A stretch of 64,000 nt of DNA from WTGU01 sp965242855 (GTDB lineage Bacteria; Pseudomonadota; Alphaproteobacteria; UBA828), in contig OZ251509.1 in assembly GCA_965242855.1 (NCBI GenBank), positions 1,302,001-1,366,000 of the forward strand, given 5' to 3'. The notes under the pieces were generated by a model. The model did not search any database. It was not told the DNA's origin and saw only the letters and a list, made by a program, of their open reading frames with translations. Below, piece after piece: positions 33,989-41,788 of this stretch. The position numbers were made by a program, and so were the translations under genes. The number at the start of each line of letters is the position of its first letter. Positions within the stretch are counted from its first letter, which is position 1.

Positions 33989-35093
33989 CGAGCGCGTTGA
34001 ACCCGACCGGAAAACCCAGCGCCGGCGCCAGCCGCTCCCGCACGATCTGCCGCAATGCCCGCACCCGGGTCGTCAGCATCTCCGCCTTCGGGCGCGCGGC
34101 CGGGTCCGTCGCGGCGTTCTCCAGCGGGCCTTCGACGGATCGCGCGGTCTCGAGAGTGAGTCGGAACGCCTTGCGCAACAGCCGGTCGAGATCGGCGTCG
34201 GCCGCGCCGGCGAGGGCGCCGAGTCCCGGCCCGTCCTCGCCCAGATAGAGCGCTTGCAGGGCCTCGAGGTTGATGGTCACGTTGCGCGTCGAGCGGCCGC
34301 TCGGGCGGGATTCGGCCAAGCGCGGGCGCGCCGCCTGGATGGAGTCGCCGACGACGGGCGCGAGCTTTGCGTCGGCGACGAACCGCAACCCATCGTGAAG
34401 GCTTCGGAAAAAGGCATGCGTCGCCTCGCGGTGGTCCTGGAAGTATCCGTTCTCCGCCCCGGGCCGCGTCACCACGCGGGCGAACGCCGCGTCGCCGCTC
34501 CGCCAGTCGGCGGCCGTCCCGGCGGCCATGCCGCGCAGGTTCCCGGCCACGGCGCGAAGCGCGCGGCAGCCCGTCGTGCCGGCTCCGGTGGGGAGGCTGA
34601 GGCGCTCCTCGTCGTAGAGGAGCGCTTGCGCGGCCAGCAGACCCTGAACCGCCACGTTGGCCTGGCTGAAGCGCGGTGGGAGGAAGGCGGCTTCGTCGCC
34701 CTCGGCCTCGGCGGCGAGCGCGCGCAGGGCCTCGCGCACCTTGCCGCGCGCCTCGGGCCAGAAGTGGAAACGCGGGCCGCGCATGAAGAGTTCGATGGGG
34801 CCGAAGCGCAGATGCCGGACCGCCATCCAGGCGTCCATCGCGTCATGGAACCGCGCCCGCGCGGCGGCGCGCCCGGCTTCCGCGCCGGCGTCGGTGCAGG
34901 CATCGTCGACGGCGGCGGAGAATGCCTCGGTCGCGGCCGCCAGCCGGGCGTAACGCGGCACGACATGGCCCTCGACCAGCGCGGCGTTGACGCGCGCGTA
35001 GTCGGCCTCGCCGATCGGCTCTCCGCTCCATGCCGAAGCCGCAGAGAACGAGACCAGTGCGGCCAGGGTCGCAGGCAGGGCTTTGCGAATCAT
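33978..35093 (-). CDS. Imelysin family protein (IrpA-like), copy 1
   Basis: A 371-residue periplasmic helical protein of the imelysin/insulin-cleaving metalloprotease-like family, implicated in iron uptake. A Sec signal peptide (residues 1-23, ending ASAWS) precedes repeated four-helix-bundle segments with FHDAMDAWMAVRHLRFGPIEL, WRSGDAAFARVVTRPG and SRPSGRSTRNVTINLEALQALYLGE. The GxHxxE motif seen in one branch of the family is not evident; the second imelysin in this island has it, so the two represent different branches. It lies 22 bases downstream of the DUF1111 gene and overlaps DUF1513. Confidence 0.91.
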   Translation of the reverse strand: MIRKALPATLAALVSFSAASAWSGEPIGEADYARVNAALVEGHVVPRYARLAAATEAFSAAVDDACTDAGAEAGRAAARARFHDAMDAWMAVRHLRFGPIELFMRGPRFHFWPEARGKVREALRALAAEAEGDEAAFLPPRFSQANVAVQGLLAAQALLYDEERLSLPTGAGTTGCRALRAVAGNLRGMAAGTAADWRSGDAAFARVVTRPGAENGYFQDHREATHAFFRSLHDGLRFVADAKLAPVVGDSIQAARPRLAESRPSGRSTRNVTINLEALQALYLGEDGPGLGALAGAADADLDRLLRKAFRLTLETARSVEGPLENAATDPAARPKAEMLTTRVRALRQIVRERLAPALGFPVGFNALDGD

Positions 35094-35115
35094 GGCCGGT
35101 CCTTTCGTCCTTTCG

Positions 35116-36642
35116 TCAGAGCGAATGCAGGAACGCGAGCAGCGCCGCGCGCTCCTCCCGCGTCATGGCGGCGACGCGCCGTTTCGCCGCTTCCCCCTCG
35201 CCGCCGTGCCAGAGGATGGCTTCCAGGAGCGTGCGCGCCCGCCCGTCGTGCAGGAACGTGGCGCGCTCGTTGACGGTCTTCGTGAGGCCGATGCCCCAGA
35301 GCGGCGGCGTGCGCCATTCGCGCCCGTCGGCGGCGCCCTCCGGCCGTCCGTCCGCCAGCCCGTCGCCCATGTCGTGGAGCAGCAGGTCCGTGTAGGGCCA
35401 GACGAGCTGGAAGGACTGCTCCGCGCCGATGGAATCCCGCCGGGTCACGAATTTCGGCGTGTGACAGCCGGCGCAGCCCGATTCGTAGAAGAGCCGCTTG
35501 CCTTCGAGCACGCGCGGCGCACCCACGTCGCGCCGCGCCGGCACGCCGAGGTTGCGGCTGTAGAAGGCGAGCAGGTCGAACATCCCGACGCCGGCCTCCG
35601 CGCCGCCGCCCGGCGCGGCGCCGTGGGGCGCGCCCCGGCACGCCCGCTGCGCGCCCGTGCAGTCGCCGTGATGGTCCCGGTAGAGAGGCGTGGAAATGCC
35701 GATGTCGTTGCGGAAGGCGCCCGCCGCCTGCTGCACGACGGTCGGTTGCCCGGCCTTCCAGCCGAACCGTCCGAGCATGACGCGCCCGTACTCGTCGCTC
35801 CACACCCGGTTCGCCCGGCCGGAAATGCCGTCGCCGTCCCGGTCGTCCGGGTCTTCCCCGGCGAGGATGGCGGAATCCGGAATGGCCTCGAGCAGGCCCA
35901 TGCCGATGATCGGCGGGGCGACCCGCGGCGACAGCAGCGTCCCGGGATGGAGCGGGCCGTAGCGGAGGTGCGCGGCGGCGTAGCGCGGCGTGCGCAGGCG
36001 CGCCGTCTCTCCATCGGCCAGGGCGGCGATCTCCTCCCGCCAGGAGACCGTCATCTCTCCCTCCGCGGGCACCCCGCCGACCGAGAAGGTCTGGAGTTGC
36101 GCGCCGTACACCGGCTCCGGGACGACGGCCTGCCGATGCGCCCGCAGCGCCGCCCGCTCCTCCTCGTCGCGCGGCGGGATCGAGAGGCGCAGGACCGTCG
36201 ATTCGGCGCGCTCGCCGGCGGCCGGCGGATGGCCGCGCCCGTCCTTGACGTGGCAGCGCTGGCAGGCGCGGGCGTTGAACAGGGGGCCGAGGCCGTCGGA
36301 GGACGCGGTCGAGCTCGGCGCCGACACCCAGAGCTTCCTGAAGATGCCGTCGCCGACCCTGAAGTCGAGCTGGCGTTCGAACGGCATGTTGGCGGAGGGA
36401 TGCGAGAAGGCGTCCCGGTTCGGCGTCTTGAACACCGTCGCCGCGCCGCCGGGGCGGCTTTCGTAGCGTTCGGGCCGGGAGAAATCCGTCGTGGGCCGGA
36501 CGGCCGCCGCGATGCGCGCCCGCTCCGCGTCCTCGTCCGCCGCGAGGGCGGGGAGGGACGCCGCCGCCAGCAGGGCGCTGCCGGCGAGTGCCGACAGTGC
36601 GCCGCGGGCCGCCGATAGGAGGCGGGAATGCGCGTCTTTCAA
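35116..36642 (-). CDS. Di-haem thiol-oxidoreductase-like protein (DUF1111)
   Basis: A periplasmic c-type cytochrome of the DUF1111 family with two CxxCH haem sites: CQRCH near residue 125 and CAGCH near residue 389. A signal peptide (SRLLSAARGALSALAGSALLAAASLPALA) is evident. Other family blocks are DGLGPLFNARACQRCHVKDG, VAPPIIGMGLLEAIPDS and GRANRVWSDEYGRVMLGRFG. It is probably an iron-uptake redox partner in imelysin operons. The start is doubtful: TTG 36642 fits the signal peptide but has no ribosome-binding site; the frame is open far upstream but without a leader-like sequence. A degraded second copy of its N-terminal region lies at 40455-40522. Confidence 0.88.
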   Translation of the reverse strand: MKDAHSRLLSAARGALSALAGSALLAAASLPALAADEDAERARIAAAVRPTTDFSRPERYESRPGGAATVFKTPNRDAFSHPSANMPFERQLDFRVGDGIFRKLWVSAPSSTASSDGLGPLFNARACQRCHVKDGRGHPPAAGERAESTVLRLSIPPRDEEERAALRAHRQAVVPEPVYGAQLQTFSVGGVPAEGEMTVSWREEIAALADGETARLRTPRYAAAHLRYGPLHPGTLLSPRVAPPIIGMGLLEAIPDSAILAGEDPDDRDGDGISGRANRVWSDEYGRVMLGRFGWKAGQPTVVQQAAGAFRNDIGISTPLYRDHHGDCTGAQRACRGAPHGAAPGGGAEAGVGMFDLLAFYSRNLGVPARRDVGAPRVLEGKRLFYESGCAGCHTPKFVTRRDSIGAEQSFQLVWPYTDLLLHDMGDGLADGRPEGAADGREWRTPPLWGIGLTKTVNERATFLHDGRARTLLEAILWHGGEGEAAKRRVAAMTREERAALLAFLHSL

Positions 36643-36714
36643 GATTGCATATGACGCAAGGTGTGTTATGTTATAACCCCATGATCTCGTTGAGTGCGCC
36701 CTCATGCCGGAGGT

Positions 36715-36733
36715 GAAAATAGTTCGCATTCGC
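36715..36733 (+). promoter_or_regulatory. Fur-box-like operator 1
   Basis: The 19-mer GAAAATAGTTCGCATTCGC resembles the Fur-box class GCAAATGA.T.TCATTTGC. An identical copy occurs at 40576-40594 and a one-mismatch copy at 40536-40554. This one lies between the leftward DUF1111 gene and the rightward porin gene and so could control both. Binding is inferred. Confidence 0.7.
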
Positions 36734-36786
36734 GAGTGTGTCAATGGCGTGTCCCGATTCAGGACATATGAGGAGGAGAGGACAGG

Positions 36787-38286
36787 ATGAGAGCCATCGC
36801 CATATGCGCGCTGCTCGCCGCCGGCGCGCTGGTTCTGCTCGCCCCGGACCGGGCGCGGGCGCAGGCCGAAACGGCGGCCCAGCTGGCGGACGAAATCCAG
36901 GCGCTGCGAAGCGAATACGAAGAGCGCATCCGCGCGCTTGAGGAGCAGCTCGCCAAGATCCGGGCGCAATCCGCCGCGCCCCCGGCGGCGCCGGCGCAGC
37001 GCCGTGCCGCGACGACCGACAACGCCTTCAACCCGGCGATCGGCGTCGTCCTCGACGGACGGGCCGCGTCGTTTTCCGCTTCCGCCGACGAATCGGAGAT
37101 TCCCGGCTTCCGGCTCGGCCATCACGGCGAGCGCGGCGACGAGGGCCTGAGCCTGGGGCACACCGAAGCCACCCTGTCGAGCAACGTCGACGACAAGTTC
37201 CACGGCGCGCTCACGCTCGGGATCGGCGCGCATGACGGGACGACCGAACTCGATCTGGAGGAGGCTTACATTCGCACCCTGCCCGGCGCCGGATTGCCCG
37301 ACGGGCTGCGGATCAAGGCCGGGCGCGCGTTGTGGACTCTGGGCTACCTGAACGAACTGCACGCGCATGCCGACGATTTCTCCGACCGCCCGCTGCCTTA
37401 CCGGGTCTATGTGGACAACCACTGGAATGACGATGGCGTGGAGTTTTCGTGGGTGCTGCCCACGGACCTTTACGCCGAGGCCGGCGGCGGAGTCTTTCGT
37501 GGCGGCGATCTGCCGTTCGGCGGGTCGGAAGACGGCGTCGACGCGGTCTCGGGCTGGGCCCGGATCGGCGGCGACATCGGCGCGAATTCGGCGTGGCGCA
37601 TCGGCGCCTACGTGCTCGACGGCGCGTCGCGCGACCGCCCCGGCGGCGGCGCCCACGCCCACGGCCACGGCGAAGACGGCCACGCCGAGGATCATGAGGA
37701 CGACGAACACGGGGAGGACGAACACGCCGGGGAGCATGAGGACGACGAGCACGAGGAGGACGAACACGACGAACACGCCGAGGAGCATGAGAACGACGAG
37801 CACGAGGAGGACGAACACGGGGAGTTCTCACATGCGGACTTCCTGACCGGCGGCGCGTTCACCGGCGACGGGCGGCTTTGGGGCGCCGACATCCGCTACA
37901 CGTGGGCGCCCACGGGCAACCCGCGTGAAAGCGAGCTCATCCTCCAAGGGGAGTATTTCCAGCTTGAGGAGGAGGGGATTTACACTCTGGAGGGCGAAGG
38001 CGAACGGCTCGACGGCTCCAGCGCGGGTTGGTACGTGCAGGCGGTTTACAAGTTCCTGCCGCGCTGGCGCGTGGGCACGCGCTACGCCCGGCTCGAGCCG
38101 CCGGACTCGGCGGAGATCGCCCACTCCCCTTACGCCATCGCGGTCATGGGCGACTGGACGAACAGCGAGTTCGGGCGCATCCGCGCGCAATACAACCGCG
38201 AGGTGTTCGCCGCGGACGATCATGACGACCAGTTCATCCTGCAATACGTCATGAGTCTCGGCGCGCACGCCGCGCACGCGTTCTGA
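36787..38286 (+). CDS. Outer-membrane porin-like protein with His/Asp/Glu-rich metal-binding loop
   Basis: A 499-residue outer-membrane barrel. A signal peptide (residues 1-26) is followed by a coiled coil (LADEIQALRSEYEERIRALEEQLAKI), then amphipathic barrel strands, and the protein ends AAHAF with the C-terminal Phe. Between strands lies an insert at about residues 285-348 made almost entirely of His, Asp and Glu, with repeated EDEH, DDEH and GEH units. This is an obvious divalent-metal-collecting loop, and at DNA level it is a degenerate tandem repeat. It has no TonB box or plug. It starts just after Fur-box-like site 1, and is followed 12 bases later by a metal-binding protein gene. Metal uptake across the outer membrane is likely; which metal (zinc or iron) is open. 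Confidence 0.85.
   Translation: MRAIAICALLAAGALVLLAPDRARAQAETAAQLADEIQALRSEYEERIRALEEQLAKIRAQSAAPPAAPAQRRAATTDNAFNPAIGVVLDGRAASFSASADESEIPGFRLGHHGERGDEGLSLGHTEATLSSNVDDKFHGALTLGIGAHDGTTELDLEEAYIRTLPGAGLPDGLRIKAGRALWTLGYLNELHAHADDFSDRPLPYRVYVDNHWNDDGVEFSWVLPTDLYAEAGGGVFRGGDLPFGGSEDGVDAVSGWARIGGDIGANSAWRIGAYVLDGASRDRPGGGAHAHGHGEDGHAEDHEDDEHGEDEHAGEHEDDEHEEDEHDEHAEEHENDEHEEDEHGEFSHADFLTGGAFTGDGRLWGADIRYTWAPTGNPRESELILQGEYFQLEEEGIYTLEGEGERLDGSSAGWYVQAVYKFLPRWRVGTRYARLEPPDSAEIAHSPYAIAVMGDWTNSEFGRIRAQYNREVFAADDHDDQFILQYVMSLGAHAAHAF
37690..37822 (+). repeat. Degenerate in-frame repeat encoding the acidic/His loop
   Basis: Units such as GAGGACGAACAC, GAGGACGACGAGCAC and GGGGAGCATGAG recur, encoding ED-E-H, EDDEH and GEHE steps. 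All unit lengths are multiples of three, so copy-number change would alter loop length without breaking the reading frame. Confidence 0.8.
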
Positions 38287-38298
38287 GGAGGACACGTG

Positions 38299-39228
38299 AT
38301 GAGAAGCAAGCGTTTGCCGGCGGCCCTCGTCGCCGTCGCGAGTGTCGTGGCGGGGGCGGTGCTGGCCGCCCCTGCCGCGGCGGAAGTCCGCGTCTTCGCG
38401 TGCGAGCCCGAATGGGAGGCACTCGCCCAGGAGGTCGGCGGCGAGGACGTCGCCGTCCGGTCGGCGACGACCGCCCATCAGGACGCGCATCATGTCCGGG
38501 CGCGGCCGAGCCTGATCGCCTGGGTGCGCCGCGCCGACCTGCTGGTCTGCTCCGGCGCCGACCTGGAGGCCGGCTGGCTCCCCGTCCTGCTGGAGCGCGG
38601 GGCGCCGCTGGCGGTTCAGCCCGGGCGGCCGGGGCATGTCATGGCGGCCGACCATCTCGAGGCGGTGGACCGGCCCGAAACGCTCGACCGCGCCCTGGGC
38701 GATTTGCATCCGGGCGGGAACCCGCATTTCCACCTCGATCCGCGCAACCTGGCGGTTCTCGCCGACGTGCTGGCGGCGCGGCTGGCGCTCATCGACCCGG
38801 AGAACGCCGCCGCCTATGACGCCCGCCGGGATGCGTTCGCGGAGCGCTGGCGCCGGGCGCTGGCGGAATGGCGGGCGCGGGCCGACCGCCTCGCCGGCAT
38901 GCCGGTCGTCGTCCACCACGAAAACTGGGCGCACTTCCTGCGCTGGGCGGGTCTGGAGCGCGTGGCGGCGCTGGAGCCGGTCCCCGGCGCGCCGCCGACC
39001 GCGAGCCATCTGGCGCGGGTTCTCGAACGGGTGGAGGAGACGGGCGCCAAGGCGATACTGCGGGCGCCGTTCGACCCCGCGGACGCGGCGGACTGGCTGG
39101 CGGAACGGACCGGGCTTCCGGTGGTGGCGCCGCCGTTCACGGTCGGCGGGCGTGAGGGCGTTGACGACCTGTTCGACCTGTTCGACGCCCTGCTCGCGTC
39201 GCTGGAGGAGATCGGGGATCGTCCCTGA
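38299..39228 (+). CDS. Metal ABC transporter substrate-binding protein (ZnuA/TroA type)
   Basis: A cluster A-I receptor for zinc, manganese or iron, about 309 residues. A signal peptide (residues 1-29) precedes the receptor. The metal ligand candidates lie in TAHQDAHHVRARPS, HPGGNPHFHLDPRNLAVLAD (the family's central His motif), VVHHENWAHFLRWAGL and the late Asp/Glu region. A long acidic/His loop, which zinc-type ZnuA proteins carry, is absent here and instead sits in the neighbouring porin. GTG 38296 is an alternative start directly adjacent; both follow GAGGAGGACA. It overlaps its permease partner (CTGA). Confidence 0.9.
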   Translation: MRSKRLPAALVAVASVVAGAVLAAPAAAEVRVFACEPEWEALAQEVGGEDVAVRSATTAHQDAHHVRARPSLIAWVRRADLLVCSGADLEAGWLPVLLERGAPLAVQPGRPGHVMAADHLEAVDRPETLDRALGDLHPGGNPHFHLDPRNLAVLADVLAARLALIDPENAAAYDARRDAFAERWRRALAEWRARADRLAGMPVVVHHENWAHFLRWAGLERVAALEPVPGAPPTASHLARVLERVEETGAKAILRAPFDPADAADWLAERTGLPVVAPPFTVGGREGVDDLFDLFDALLASLEEIGDRP

Positions 39229-39980
39229 CTGACGTCCTCGACATCGTAGCGCCCGCGCTGGCGGCGGGGCTGCTCGCCACCGCGGTCCACGCGCCGTTCG
39301 GGATCGAGGTCCTGCGGCGCGGGATCGTGTTCATCGATCTGGCGACGGCGCAGGTCGTGGGGCTCGCGCTCATCCTGCTCGGCCTGTGGCTGGAGGAGCC
39401 GTCGTGGATAGCGCGGCAGGCGGCGGCGTTCGGCGCCGGAGTCGCGGCGGCGCTGTTCTTCCGCCGGTTCGAGCGCGCCGCGCCGGCCGAACAGGAGGCG
39501 GTGATCGGCGGCGCTTTCGTCGTCGCCGCCTCCCTGGTCCTGCTGGTGCTGACGGGTGACCCGCATGGCGGCGAGGAGCTGCGGAGCGTTCTTTCGGGGC
39601 AGATTCTGTTCGTGTCGTGGCGCGACATCGCCATGTTCGTGCCGATCTACGCCGCTGTCATCCTCCTGCGCCTCGCCGTTCCGGGCGCGCGAAGCGGGAT
39701 GGGGTTCTTCGTCTCGTTCGCGCTCGTCGTCACGGCGTCGGTCCAGCTGGTGGGGGTGTACGTGGTGTTCGCGAGCCTGATCCTGCCGGCGCTCGCGGCG
39801 CGCTCCGGCGCGGATTACGCGCTGGGGCGGGCGCTGGCGAGCGGGGCGGCGGCGGTCGCGGCGGGAATCGCCGTCTCGACCGCCGCCGACCTGCCGGCGG
39901 GGCCGGTCCTGGTGGTCTTCTTCGCCGTCTCGGCGGCGGCGATGCGGGCGATTTTCCGACGCCGGGGCGCGGGCGCGTGA
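39225..39980 (+). CDS. Metal ABC transporter permease (ZnuB/ABC-3 type), apparently CTG start
   Basis: A 251-residue membrane permease of the ABC-3 family. Typical segments are IVFIDLATAQVVGLALILLG, VIGGAFVVAASLVLLVLT, LVVTASVQLVGVYVVFASLI and GPVLVVFFAVSAAAMRAIF. The first helix, LDIVAPALAAGLLATAVHAP, and the family's conserved LRRGIVFIDLA block require a start before 39240, but that frame has no ATG, GTG or TTG between the stop at 39162 and GTG 39327. CTG 39225, overlapping the binding-protein stop, is the only reasonable start. A gene caller would probably give 39327-39980. No ATP-binding subunit gene accompanies it. Confidence 0.8.
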   Translation: MTDVLDIVAPALAAGLLATAVHAPFGIEVLRRGIVFIDLATAQVVGLALILLGLWLEEPSWIARQAAAFGAGVAAALFFRRFERAAPAEQEAVIGGAFVVAASLVLLVLTGDPHGGEELRSVLSGQILFVSWRDIAMFVPIYAAVILLRLAVPGARSGMGFFVSFALVVTASVQLVGVYVVFASLILPALAARSGADYALGRALASGAAAVAAGIAVSTAADLPAGPVLVVFFAVSAAAMRAIFRRRGAGA

Positions 39981-40089
39981 GCGCCGAGGACTCCGCCGTC
40001 AGATCGCCGGGTGGATGGGGTCGAGGCCCAGGACCACGCGGCCGCAGGTCGTCCCGGCGATGTCCCAGCTGTTGATGTAGTGCGCGCTA

Positions 40090-40256
40090 ACGGCGCCGAC
40101 CGGAGCCTGTTTGCGACCGACGCCCCGTTCGACCCGACGGGTGGAGGCTACGTCATCGGCGGCACGATCAAGGCGGTCGGGTCGCTCGACACATCCGATG
40201 CCGAACGCCAAGCCGTGTTCACAGGCAACGCCCGCGAGCTGCTCAAGCTGGATTGA
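40090..40256 (+). pseudogene. Relic of an amidohydrolase (C-terminal end only)
   Basis: The frame ending at 40256 reads ADRSLFATDAPFDPTGGGYV, then a helix and VFTGNARELLKLD, which is the C-terminal end of the amidohydrolase-2 family (a metal-site Asp in a TDxP-type motif, then GNARxLL). Only about 55 residues are recognisable and nothing upstream continues the domain. It is a remnant rather than a gene. Confidence 0.6.
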
Positions 40257-40329
40257 CGGGCGGGGGGCCGCCCGCGAAACGTTCGACCCGGATCTCGCCC
40301 TCCCGCTGGCGCGCCCGGGCGATGTCGTA

Positions 40330-40436
40330 GCTTCGGCGTCCATGTCGCGGAGCGACCGGGCGAGCTCCAGCACGTATTTGACGTTATCCCCGCCTGGCCC
40401 GCGCGAGCGCCGCACCTGACCGGTGATTTCGTCCAA
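40330..40436 (-). pseudogene. Possible relic of a gamma-glutamylcyclotransferase-like gene (C-terminal end)
   Basis: The minus-strand frame contains VRRSRGPGGDNVKYVLELAR and SLRDMDAEA, which recalls the C-terminal G.SG.N.EYVL..VR.L pattern of ChaC/gamma-glutamylcyclotransferase proteins. The match is short and unsupported by further domain sequence. It lies in the same decayed stretch as the amidohydrolase and DUF1111 relics. The remaining part of the 39981-40626 gap (39999-40085, minus strand) looks coding-like but I cannot assign it. Confidence 0.35.
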
Positions 40437-40454
40437 CGCCGCCGGCCGGGACGG

Positions 40455-40522
40455 CTTTCATGGCGTTCGGGCCGGGGGAAATCCGTCGTGGGTCGGGCCG
40501 TCGCGACGCGCGCCCGCTCCGT
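40455..40522 (-). pseudogene. Relic of a second DUF1111 di-haem gene (N-terminal fragment)
   Basis: This segment aligns almost base for base with 36461-36532, inside the start of the intact DUF1111 gene: both contain GCGTTCGGGCCGGG, GAAATCCGTCGTGGG and GCGCGCCCGCTCCG in the same order and orientation. By eye the match is about 90% with one four-base gap. Like the intact gene it lies just left of a Fur-box-like site and points away from a porin gene. It is therefore a truncated duplicate of the same divergent arrangement. Confidence 0.75.
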
Positions 40523-40535
40523 CTCATGTGAGATT

Positions 40536-40554
40536 GAAAATAGTTTGCATTCGC
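40536..40554 (+). promoter_or_regulatory. Fur-box-like operator 2a
   Basis: GAAAATAGTTTGCATTCGC, one base different from the other two copies and exactly 40 bases upstream of copy 2b. The pair lies 72 and 32 bases ahead of the LbtU-like porin ATG and could bind regulator dimers cooperatively. Confidence 0.68.
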
Positions 40555-40560
40555 TTCTGC

Positions 40561-40579
40561 TTTCATGCTAGGCATGAAA
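40561..40579. repeat. Palindrome between the two Fur-box-like sites
   Basis: TTTCATGC-TAG-GCATGAAA, a perfect 8-base inverted repeat with a 3-base spacer; its right arm runs into Fur-box-like site 2b. It may be a second operator or an extension of the Fur site. Confidence 0.6.
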
Positions 40580-40594
40580 ATAGTTCGCATTCGC
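40576..40594 (+). promoter_or_regulatory. Fur-box-like operator 2b
   Basis: Identical 19-mer to the copy at 36715-36733 (GAAAATAGTTCGCATTCGC); the identity continues upstream (TGAAAAT) and downstream (GCGA). It lies 32 bases before the LbtU-like porin ATG, a position where a bound repressor would block the promoter. Confidence 0.7.
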
Positions 40595-40626
40595 GAACAT
40601 GTCAGTGATGAAGAAGGAACCGACCG

Positions 40627-41763
40627 ATGAAATCGAGAACCTTGATCGTGGCGGGTCTCGCGGCGTTCGTCTGGCAGGCGCCGGCCCTGGCGCAGGAGTC
40701 CGTGGACGACCGCCTCTCCGGCCTGGAACGGCGCATCAAGTATCTGGAGCAGCGGGTCGCCGCCCAGGACGAGATGATCGTCGAGAAGGACCGCCAGATC
40801 GCTGAACTGACTGGGGAGGACGCCTGGTTCGACGCCGTGGAGATCGGCGGGACCATCGAGCTCGAGGCCGCCCATGAGAGCCCCTACGAGGGGGATTCCT
40901 CCACGACGGCCGAACTGGCCAAGGTCGAGCTCGGGATCGCGGCCCGGATCCACGATTGGGTCGGCGCCGAGATCGTCGTGAAGAACGACGACGACGACAA
41001 GATCGAGGTCGACGCGGCGTTCCTGACCATCGCGCCGCCGGAAGGGGCGTGGGCGCTCCAGGCCGGGGGCTACGTCGTGCCCTTCGGCGTTTACGAAACC
41101 AGCATGATCTCCGATCCCGTGACCCTCGAGCTCGGCGAGACGGGCCAGGACGCCGTGACCCTCGCCGCCGAATCCGGCGGGCTCTACGGTTCCGTCTTCG
41201 CCTTCAACGGCGACCCGGACCGCGGCGGCGACGAGACGATCGACGGCTTCGGCGTTTCCCTCGGCTACGCGATGGAGAGCGAGTGGAGCACGGTCGACGC
41301 GAACCTCTCCTGGATCAACGATCTCGGCGAGTCGGATGGCGTCGAGGGCGGTATCGAGGAAGCCGGCGCCGACAACGTGCCGGGCTGGGCCGCGAGCGTC
41401 GTGCTGGGTTGGGGCGACGTCACGTTGATCGGCGAGTATCTGGCGGCGCTGGACGGTTTCGGGGGCGACGGGCTCGAATTCGGCGACGCCGGCGCCGAGC
41501 CCTCGGCCTGGACGGTCGAGGCCGCCTACGGGTTCGACCTCGGCGGCAGGGATGCGACGGCCGCCGCCAGCTACCAGGGAACCGGCGAAGCGAGCGGTCT
41601 GGAACTGCCCGAGAAACGCGCGCTCGTCGGGCTTTCGGTCGAGATGGCGGAGGGCCTCGGCCTGTCCACCGAATGGAAGCGCGACGAAGATTACGGCGAG
41701 GCGGAGGGTGGAACCGGCAAAAGCGCCGATACCGTCACCGTCCAGCTCGCCGCCGAATTCTAA
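40627..41763 (+). CDS. LbtU-family siderophore porin-like outer-membrane protein
   Basis: A 378-residue outer-membrane barrel. A signal peptide (residues 1-22, ending ALAQE) is followed by a coiled coil (LSGLERRIKYLEQRVAAQDEMI) and barrel strands such as VEIGGTIELEAAHESPY and WVGAEIVVKNDDDDKIEVDAAFLTI, with a C-terminal VTVQLAAEF ending in Phe. This layout is that of the LbtU family, a TonB-independent route for siderophore uptake described in Legionella. It shares its coiled-coil-plus-barrel design with the His-rich porin at 36.8 kb but lacks the metal loop. It is preceded by two Fur-box-like sites and followed after 25 bases by an imelysin gene. Confidence 0.85.
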   Translation: MKSRTLIVAGLAAFVWQAPALAQESVDDRLSGLERRIKYLEQRVAAQDEMIVEKDRQIAELTGEDAWFDAVEIGGTIELEAAHESPYEGDSSTTAELAKVELGIAARIHDWVGAEIVVKNDDDDKIEVDAAFLTIAPPEGAWALQAGGYVVPFGVYETSMISDPVTLELGETGQDAVTLAAESGGLYGSVFAFNGDPDRGGDETIDGFGVSLGYAMESEWSTVDANLSWINDLGESDGVEGGIEEAGADNVPGWAASVVLGWGDVTLIGEYLAALDGFGGDGLEFGDAGAEPSAWTVEAAYGFDLGGRDATAAASYQGTGEASGLELPEKRALVGLSVEMAEGLGLSTEWKRDEDYGEAEGGTGKSADTVTVQLAAEF

Positions 41764-41788
41764 TCACCCGCAACGAGGAGACAGTTCG

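Noticed and set aside
40011..40256. An 81-codon plus-strand frame as an intact small gene
   Set aside because: Only its C-terminal two thirds look like protein, and these match the end of a much larger amidohydrolase; it is better explained as a relic.
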